From positions 1 through 5,320 of the forward strand of contig CANHJA010000163.1 of NCBI GenBank assembly GCA_947460795.1: 5,320 nucleotides of DNA. Reading direction: 5' to 3'. Below, piece by piece: positions 1 through 3,636 of the stretch (position 1 is its first letter; each line of letters opens with the position of its first letter). The notes under the pieces are model-generated. The model made no database searches. It was not told the DNA's origin and saw only the letters and a list, made by a program, of their open reading frames with translations. The DNA is from Bacteroidota bacterium. GTDB taxonomy: Bacteria; Bacteroidota; Bacteroidia; Chitinophagales; Chitinophagaceae. Both the position numbers and the translations under genes were made by a program.

Positions 1-103
1 AATCATTGCAGCTTCAAAAGGTGAAGGAAATGCAGTGAAGAAAAAAGATGATACTCACCGTATGGCTGATGCAAATAAAGCATTCGCTCACTTCAGAGTT
101 TAA
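1..103 (+). CDS. rpsG: 30S ribosomal protein S7, C-terminal end (5' part outside window)
   Basis: The frame starting at base 2 is open from the window edge to TAA at 101-103 and encodes 33 residues. They end in THRMADANKAFAHFRV, the very conserved C-terminus of ribosomal protein S7, preceded by a lysine-rich stretch (AVKKKDD) typical of the family. S7 binds the 3' major domain of 16S rRNA and nucleates assembly of the 30S head, near the E site and the mRNA exit. The gene is normally followed by fusA in the str operon. Here a strong hairpin terminator and a convergent operon follow instead, so this copy ends its transcription unit. Only the tail is visible, so nothing can be said about the start or upstream regulation. 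Confidence 0.95.
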   Translation, partial: IIAASKGEGNAVKKKDDTHRMADANKAFAHFRV

Positions 104-123
104 TTTTTATCTAATTAATAATA

Positions 124-160
124 AAAAAAAACCGATTTCATTTGAAATCGGTTTTTTTTA
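124..160. terminator. Bidirectional intrinsic terminator between rpsG and the minus-strand operon
   Basis: The arms ACCGATTTC (131-139) and GAAATCGGT (144-152) pair perfectly around an ATTT tetraloop closed by C-G. On the + strand a run of eight T follows (152-159). On the minus strand the A run at 123-131 reads as T after the same hairpin. The structure can therefore stop both rpsG transcription and the convergent DUF2892 operon ending at 175. Confidence 0.93.
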
Positions 161-174
161 TAGATCACTCCTGT

Positions 175-426
175 TTATTTAATTTCTTCATAAAGTATTT
201 CTTCTGATTTATTTAGCTGCTTCATTTTAGCAGTTTCAATCTGCGAATTTGAACAACTCCCTGCTCCACAACAACTCACATTAAACAAGCCTTGATACAC
301 AAAGAAGAATCCAAATGCACTGGAAATAGTATCGTGCTTTAAAATTCCTAAAACAACCAGTGAAAATCCACCCAATAGTCGAACCACGCGCATGAAATTC
401 CAGTTAGTAAGTAAGATTGATTTCAT
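175..426 (-). CDS. DUF2892-like (YgaP-type transmembrane) small membrane protein with a cysteine cluster
   Basis: The 83-residue protein has two hydrophobic segments (about 13-29 and 34-50), then a cysteine cluster CCGAGSC at 52-58 and an acidic, charged tail ending EEILYEEIK. This layout matches the small DUF2892 proteins, whose best-known member is the membrane part of the E. coli rhodanese YgaP. In this operon the membrane part and the rhodaneses are separate polypeptides. The start follows the stop of the upstream rhodanese gene by only 2 nt, so translation is probably coupled. It is the last gene of the operon, ahead of the shared terminator. The role is inferred: a membrane anchor or partner handling sulfane sulfur delivered by the adjacent rhodaneses. 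The family assignment rests on pattern memory, not a search. Confidence 0.8.
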   Translation of the reverse strand: MKSILLTNWNFMRVVRLLGGFSLVVLGILKHDTISSAFGFFFVYQGLFNVSCCGAGSCSNSQIETAKMKQLNKSEEILYEEIK

Positions 427-428
427 TT

Positions 429-746
429 TTAGATAATTTTAGATTGCAAGCTACTCCAGCCACCTCCATTGTGCACATTCGCATACCCATTTGATTTTAA
501 AATACTTTTTGCCGATGCACTTCGCATGCCTGACGCACAACAAGTAATAATGGTTTTTTCTTTATTAGAAATCTTGTTCAAATGATTTCTTAATTGATCC
601 ACAGGAATATTTACAGCCCCTTTAATATGTCCGCTGTTGTATTCACCAACTGAGCGCACATCTAAAATAATGGCTCCTTCTTTTACTAATTGCTTTAAGT
701 CTGCTGAAGGACCCGCCCCGAATAACTTTTTAATTGATTCAAACAT
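429..746 (-). CDS. Single-domain rhodanese-like sulfurtransferase (second of two)
   Basis: The 105-residue protein is one rhodanese domain. It has an ILDVRSVGEY strand-turn at about 27-36, the GHIKGAVNIP motif at 39-48, and an active-site loop CCASGMRS at 69-76. In this loop Cys70 is the predicted persulfide-forming residue and Arg75 closes the C-x4-R loop. A GGGW motif at 94-97 completes the fold. Such proteins move sulfane sulfur from thiosulfate, polysulfide or protein persulfides to thiol acceptors. No signal peptide is seen, so it should be cytoplasmic. The first about 12 residues (MFESIKKLFGAG) form a short amphipathic lead that could touch the membrane. It lies 6 nt after the previous rhodanese and 2 nt before the DUF2892 gene. 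The substrate cannot be told from sequence. Confidence 0.92.
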   Translation of the reverse strand: MFESIKKLFGAGPSADLKQLVKEGAIILDVRSVGEYNSGHIKGAVNIPVDQLRNHLNKISNKEKTIITCCASGMRSASAKSILKSNGYANVHNGGGWSSLQSKII

Positions 747-752
747 GTTATA

Positions 753-1043
753 TTAATTTTTATTTATTTGTGCTTGTAAATAATTTACATCTAACCAAGA
801 GCCCGCATTCACACAATCAATCCCAATTGATGAAAGGTAAGATGTTGCTTGTCCACTTCTGCCGCCAGATGCGCAGCATACTATTAATGGAGTTTGCAGT
901 GATTTAATTTCATCCATACGAGCCATTACTTCTTGTAAAGGAATATTTAATGAATCTACAGCGCACCCCATTTGATACTCTGCCGGTGTTCTTACATCAA
1001 GGATAGTTCCTTTTTTTTCTTGTAATAATTGTTTTACGTCCAT
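753..1043 (-). CDS. Single-domain rhodanese-like sulfurtransferase (first of two)
   Basis: The 96-residue protein spans one rhodanese domain: GTILDVRTPAEY at 12-23, NIPL at 33-36, and the active-site loop CCASGGRSG at 56-64. Cys57 is the predicted nucleophile and Arg62 the loop arginine. The usual GHhxGA segment before NIP is replaced by GCAVDS (26-31), which puts an extra cysteine (Cys27) where His is common. Cys77 makes a fourth cysteine. It is cytoplasmic, with no signal peptide. The start lies 12 nt after the DUF6132-like gene behind an A-rich stretch, typical of this phylum in place of a Shine-Dalgarno. It is clearly different from its downstream rhodanese neighbour, so the pair is not a recent duplication. 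A sulfurtransferase role is well supported; the sulfur donor and acceptor are unknown. Confidence 0.92.
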   Translation of the reverse strand: MDVKQLLQEKKGTILDVRTPAEYQMGCAVDSLNIPLQEVMARMDEIKSLQTPLIVCCASGGRSGQATSYLSSIGIDCVNAGSWLDVNYLQAQINKN

Positions 1044-1055
1044 TTTTATTTTGTT

Positions 1056-1244
1056 TTATTTTTTAATAATATTTACGAATAGCCCACCCATAATTGAACC
1101 ATAAATTGTAGCATTCATAGGGTTGGATGTAATTGCACAAGTACCTGTAGCACAACCAACAAAACGATAGTATAGATATCCTACAATAGCTCCAACTATG
1201 CTTCCTAGAAATGTAATTTTATTTTTTAATATGAATTGTTTCAT
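1056..1244 (-). CDS. DUF6132-like small membrane protein with CxxxxC motif
   Basis: With the start at 1244 the product is 62 residues, MKQFILKNK at the N-terminus. A first membrane segment (about 10-27) runs into GYLYYRFVGCATGTCAITSNP (22-42), and a second segment follows (about 46-60). The GYLYY...GC..GTC.ITSNP signature is what I associate with the DUF6132 family of Bacteroidota. Cys31 and Cys36 lie between the two membrane segments. In-frame ATGs also exist at 1262 and 1289. I prefer 1244 because the family usually begins with a short basic stretch right before the first helix, and the residues added by the longer forms look non-homologous. It is the first gene of the operon, with 12 nt to the next. 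No biochemical function is established; the context suggests sulfur or redox handling at the membrane. Confidence 0.78.
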   Translation of the reverse strand: MKQFILKNKITFLGSIVGAIVGYLYYRFVGCATGTCAITSNPMNATIYGSIMGGLFVNIIKK

Positions 1245-1252
1245 TCTGTTTG

Positions 1253-1280
1253 CAAATGTCATAACTATAAACAAATTCAA
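1253..1280 (-). promoter_or_regulatory. Weak candidate promoter for the DUF6132-rhodanese operon
   Basis: Read on the minus strand, TTG (1280-1278), a 17-nt spacer and GACATTTG (1260-1253) resemble the Bacteroidota TTG/TAnnTTTG promoter, with one mismatch in the -7 box. Transcription would begin only a few bases before the ATG at 1244. It would make the upstream ATGs at 1262 and 1289 unusable. The match is imperfect and the region is AT-rich, so this is tentative. Confidence 0.25.
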
Positions 1281-1346
1281 TTGTAACATTGATTACACAT
1301 TGAAATAAAAATAAAAACTGAATTATAAATAAGTTGACAACTAAAC

Positions 1347-1360
1347 AATTCAAGTGAATT
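1347..1360. repeat. Short inverted repeat upstream of the rhodanese operon
   Basis: AATTCA and TGAATT (1347-1352 and 1355-1360) form a perfect 6-bp inverted repeat with a 2-bp centre. It lies about 100 bp upstream of the operon's first start codon, in the otherwise featureless interval 1245-1408. It could be a dimeric repressor or activator site, but the arms are AT-rich and chance is possible. Confidence 0.3.
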
Positions 1361-1408
1361 TTTTTGGCAAATTGCATTGAAAATTGGTATCAAAAAAATG
1401 TATGGACA

Positions 1409-1436
1409 TAAAAAAATCCCGAATGAAATCGGGATT
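1409..1436 (-). terminator. Intrinsic terminator of tRNA-Glu
   Basis: On the minus strand, AATCCCGA (1436-1429), a 6-nt loop and TCGGGATT (1422-1415) form an 8-bp hairpin. It is followed by a T run (complement of the A run at 1411-1416). It lies just 3' of the tRNA gene, so it ends that transcript and insulates the operon downstream. Confidence 0.88.
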
Positions 1437-1442
1437 ATTTTG

Positions 1443-1514
1443 TACCACGTACGAGAATCGAACTCGTCATTCCTCCGTGAAAGGGAGGCGTCTTAACCGA
1501 TTGACCAACGCGGC
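1443..1514 (-). tRNA. tRNA-Glu (anticodon UUC)
   Basis: The 72-nt minus-strand sequence folds as a cloverleaf. The acceptor is GCCGCGT paired with ACGTGGT (two G-U pairs), with discriminator A. The D stem is GTC/GAC. The anticodon stem is CCTCC/GGAGG with loop CTTTCAC, giving anticodon TTC (complement of 1479-1481). A 4-nt variable loop follows, then the T arm ACGAG-TTCGATT-CTCGT. The D-stem register and 4-nt variable loop match other bacterial tRNA-Glu genes. The bases after the discriminator read CAA, so CCA is not encoded and must be added after transcription. It decodes GAA and GAG. The tRNA also supplies glutamyl groups for 5-aminolevulinate synthesis in organisms using the C5 pathway. 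Confidence 0.96.
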
Positions 1515-1530
1515 AAATCTGATTGGAGTG

Positions 1531-1562
1531 CAAATGTAAAACAACATTTTTAATTTAGCAAA
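1531..1562 (-). promoter_or_regulatory. Promoter of tRNA-Glu
   Basis: On the minus strand TTTG (1562-1559), a 20-nt spacer and TACATTTG (1538-1531) match the Bacteroidota housekeeping promoter exactly. The start of transcription should fall near 1525, about 10 nt before the mature tRNA 5' end at 1514. Confidence 0.82.
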
Positions 1563-1589
1563 AAATTAAACATTATTTTTTTATATTGA

Positions 1590-1620
1590 TTGCAATTACC
1601 ATTTATAGAGTGTAATTTTG
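1590..1620 (+). promoter_or_regulatory. Promoter of gapA
   Basis: TTG (1590-1592), a 20-bp spacer and TAATTTTG (1613-1620) fit the Bacteroidota TTG/TAnnTTTG consensus. Transcription should start near 1625, leaving an A-rich leader of about 37 nt before the ATG at 1663 with no Shine-Dalgarno. It lies back to back with the tRNA-Glu promoter. Confidence 0.82.
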
Positions 1621-1662
1621 CTGGATTAATTTTTTTACTTAAAAACATAAAAAAGAAAAACA

Positions 1663-2673
1663 ATGAGTACAATTAAAGTTGCTATCAACGGTTTCGGACG
1701 TATCGGTCGTTTAGTTTATCGTCAAATTTATAACATGCAAGGCATTGATGTAGTTGCAATAAATGACTTAACAAGTCCTGCTACATTAGCTCATTTGTTA
1801 AAGTATGATTCTGCACAAGGTCGTTTTAATCACAATGTAACAAGTTCTGATAATGCAATTCAAGTAGAAGGAAATGAGATAAAAGTATATGCACAAAAAG
1901 ATCCTGCACAAATTCCTTGGGGAGCACATCAAATTGATGTTGTTTTAGAATGTACTGGTTTCTTTACAGACAAAGACAAAGCAATGGCTCACATTACTGC
2001 AGGTGCAAAACGTGTTGTAATTTCTGCTCCAGCTACTGGCGATTTAAAAACAGTTGTATTCAATGTAAACCATGATATTTTAGACGGAACTGAAACCGTT
2101 ATTTCTTGTGCATCTTGTACAACTAACTGTTTAGCTCCAATGGCAAAAGTATTAAACGATCATTATGGAATTGTAACTGGTATCATGACTACGATTCATG
2201 CATACACAAATGATCAAAATACATTAGACGCACCTCATCCTAAAAATGATTTACGTCGTGGACGTGCTGCTGCTCAAAACATTGTTCCTAACTCAACAGG
2301 TGCTGCAAAAGCAATTGGCTTAGTATTACCAGAATTAAAAGGAAAATTAGATGGTTCAGCTCAACGTGTTCCAACAATCACAGGTTCACTTACTGAATTA
2401 ACATCTATTTTATCTGCAAAAGTTACAGCTGAAGAAATTAACGCTGCTATGAAAGCTGCTGCAAATGAAAGCTTTGGTTACAATGAAGATGAAATTGTAA
2501 GCACAGATATTATTGGTACTACGTTCGGTTCATTATTTGACGCTACTCAAACAAAAGTTATGACTGTAGGTGATGTTCAATTAGTGAAAACTGTGAGCTG
2601 GTACGATAATGAAAATAGCTATGTTAGTCAGTTAGTAAGAACATTGCATTATTTCGCAAATAAAATGGCTTAA
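1663..2673 (+). CDS. gapA: Type I glyceraldehyde-3-phosphate dehydrogenase
   Basis: The full-length 336-residue protein catalyses oxidative phosphorylation of glyceraldehyde 3-phosphate to 1,3-bisphosphoglycerate in cytoplasmic glycolysis, and the reverse in gluconeogenesis. The Rossmann motif INGFGRIGR (8-16) and Asp35 in NDL indicate NAD preference. The active-site segment SCASCTTNCLAP (148-159) contains catalytic Cys152, and His179 in TTIHAYT is the base. STGAAK (211-216) and Arg235 line the phosphate sites, and WYDNE (313-317) carries the asparagine near the nicotinamide. The position often occupied by Asn or Gly before ASCTTN is Cys149. The start follows a matching promoter and A-rich leader, and a terminator follows the stop, so it appears monocistronic. 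Gene symbol gapA is used by homology; gap or gapB paralogues elsewhere cannot be excluded. Confidence 0.98.
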   Translation: MSTIKVAINGFGRIGRLVYRQIYNMQGIDVVAINDLTSPATLAHLLKYDSAQGRFNHNVTSSDNAIQVEGNEIKVYAQKDPAQIPWGAHQIDVVLECTGFFTDKDKAMAHITAGAKRVVISAPATGDLKTVVFNVNHDILDGTETVISCASCTTNCLAPMAKVLNDHYGIVTGIMTTIHAYTNDQNTLDAPHPKNDLRRGRAAAQNIVPNSTGAAKAIGLVLPELKGKLDGSAQRVPTITGSLTELTSILSAKVTAEEINAAMKAAANESFGYNEDEIVSTDIIGTTFGSLFDATQTKVMTVGDVQLVKTVSWYDNENSYVSQLVRTLHYFANKMA

Positions 2674-2691
2674 TTCCATTTATAAAATAAA

Positions 2692-2723
2692 TAAAAAACG
2701 GCTTCATTTGAAGCCGTTTTTTT
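2692..2723 (+). terminator. Intrinsic terminator of gapA
   Basis: ACGGCTTC (2698-2705) pairs with GAAGCCGT (2710-2717) around an ATTT tetraloop, followed by a seven-T run (2717-2723). An A run upstream (2693-2698) extends the stem and could give some termination in the reverse direction. It separates gapA from the regulator gene. Confidence 0.93.
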
Positions 2724-2802
2724 GTTGAAAGAATATTCTATATTGGAAACGATTTTAACTTCATTTATACATTTTTGATTTTTTAAAATTTACTAAAAAG
2801 TC

Positions 2803-2810
2803 TACTTTTG
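2803..2810 (+). promoter_or_regulatory. -7 box of the AraC-type regulator gene
   Basis: TACTTTTG is a perfect TAnnTTTG box ending 4 nt before the ATG at 2815. The nearest upstream TTG (2775-2777) is 25 bp away, longer than usual, so the -33 element is poor. If used, transcription starts at or within a few bases of the start codon, giving a leaderless or nearly leaderless mRNA. An ACTAAAA word at 2792-2798 also occurs in the repeats downstream of this gene and could reflect autoregulation. Confidence 0.5.
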
Positions 2811-2814
2811 CAAC

Positions 2815-3552
2815 ATGGAATACGTGAATGACTTTATTAACTTATCCTTTAAAGTCGATGCTTCAACAACGAAGTCATACTGTAAAACAACTCAAGACGA
2901 ATCATATATTTACTTAACATTTGGCTTAAATGCTAATGACTGTTTATTTGATCTTACTGAGAATAATTATGAATTTCATATTCGTTTTGCTAAAAACTAT
3001 TTCGAAAAATACAATGAACCTATAGATATTAATATTGAAGAGCAAACCATTTGTTGCAATACACAATCAAAGCTTTTAGAAATTATTAATTGCAAACTGA
3101 ATGGCATTCATAAAAAAATATTTTTAGAAAGTACGATTCTGTTTCTACTCTATCAATCTCAAAAAAATAATTTAATATTTCAGTTAGGTTGCGACAGTTG
3201 TGGCATTTTAAATAAACCCATTGAGTTAGAAAAAATTCAAAAAGCAAAAAGATTCATTCTAGATAATTTAGGAGAAAACTTAACGATTCCTGTTCTTTCA
3301 AATCATGTGAGTACCAATCAATGTTATCTAAAAAAAGGATTTAAAGAAGTTTTTCAACAAACTATTTTTGAATTTATTCAAGAAAATAGAATGGAAAAAG
3401 CGAGGCATTTATTGCAAGCAGCAAATCCTAATATTACCGAAATAGCTTTCAACGTTGGATATTCGTCTTTAAGTAGTTTTAGCCAATCCTATAAAAACTT
3501 TTTTGGGATTTCACCAACTGAACAAATTAAACAAGTTTTTCCTAATAACTAA
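2815..3552 (+). CDS. AraC-family transcriptional regulator with cysteine-rich N-terminal domain
   Basis: The 245-residue protein ends in a clear AraC/XylS DNA-binding domain. The first helix-turn-helix lies at about 155-180 (TIPVLSNHVSTNQCYLKKGFKEVF). A linker helix (RMEKARHLL, 192-200) leads to the second helix-turn-helix and signature at about 207-238 (ITEIAFNVGYSSLSSFSQSYKNFFGISP). The N-terminal 135 residues do not resemble the cupin arm of classic AraC in any way I can see. They hold seven cysteines, including C80-C81 and a CDSC pair (126-129), which could bind a metal or sense redox state. No membrane segment or signal peptide is present. It directly precedes a FecA-like receptor on the same strand, and a candidate operator overlaps its last codons. 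It therefore probably activates the receptor in response to an iron or metal signal; the effector is not known. Confidence 0.9.
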   Translation: MEYVNDFINLSFKVDASTTKSYCKTTQDESYIYLTFGLNANDCLFDLTENNYEFHIRFAKNYFEKYNEPIDINIEEQTICCNTQSKLLEIINCKLNGIHKKIFLESTILFLLYQSQKNNLIFQLGCDSCGILNKPIELEKIQKAKRFILDNLGENLTIPVLSNHVSTNQCYLKKGFKEVFQQTIFEFIQENRMEKARHLLQAANPNITEIAFNVGYSSLSSFSQSYKNFFGISPTEQIKQVFPNN

Positions 3553-3578
3553 AACACTTTTCCTATTAACTAAAACTC
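3537..3578 (+). promoter_or_regulatory. Tandem 21-bp direct repeat, candidate AraC-regulator operator
   Basis: Two adjacent 21-bp units (3537-3557 and 3558-3578) match at 19 of 21 positions. The core reads CCTAWTAACTAAAACWC preceded by TTTT. A 21-bp period places both copies on the same face of the helix, as AraC-family activators prefer. The first copy overlaps the last codons and stop of the regulator gene. The second ends 17 bp before the receptor's -7 box, where the -33 element should be. Repeat and geometry are seen directly; binding by the adjacent regulator is inferred. Confidence 0.7.
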
Positions 3579-3595
3579 AGTCCTTTTCTTGTATT

Positions 3596-3603
3596 TAGTT
3601 TTG
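3596..3603 (+). promoter_or_regulatory. -7 box of the TonB-dependent receptor promoter
   Basis: TAGTTTTG fits TAnnTTTG exactly. No TTG occurs at the expected -33 position (around 3573-3577), which is instead covered by the second operator repeat. This suggests a promoter that needs an activator. The start would be near 3609, giving a leader of about 28 nt to the ATG at 3637. Confidence 0.6.
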
Positions 3604-3636
3604 CTGCCTAATTAATAGTACATTTAAAATAGAAGA

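Noticed and set aside
429..1043. The two rhodaneses as one gene split by a frameshift or as a recent tandem duplication
   Set aside because: Each has a complete domain with its own active-site loop, start and stop, and the sequences differ widely outside the motifs.
1245..1289. Longer N-terminus for the DUF6132-like protein (ATG at 1289 or 1262)
   Set aside because: The added residues do not look like the family's start. The ATG at 1244 places a short basic stretch before the first membrane helix, and a weak promoter box sits between 1253 and 1280.
1335..1346. AACTAAA word upstream of the rhodanese operon resembling the AraC operator core
   Set aside because: It is a single short AT-rich match with no second copy at 21 bp and no functional link to the receptor locus.
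3607..3618. Possible third copy of the operator repeat (CCTAATTAATAG)
   Set aside because: It matches only the first few bases, is off the 21-bp period (45 bp from copy two) and lies downstream of the likely transcription start.
3553..3636. Fur box upstream of the receptor
   Set aside because: I looked for a GATAATGATAATCATTATC-like palindrome here and before the regulator gene and saw none convincing.
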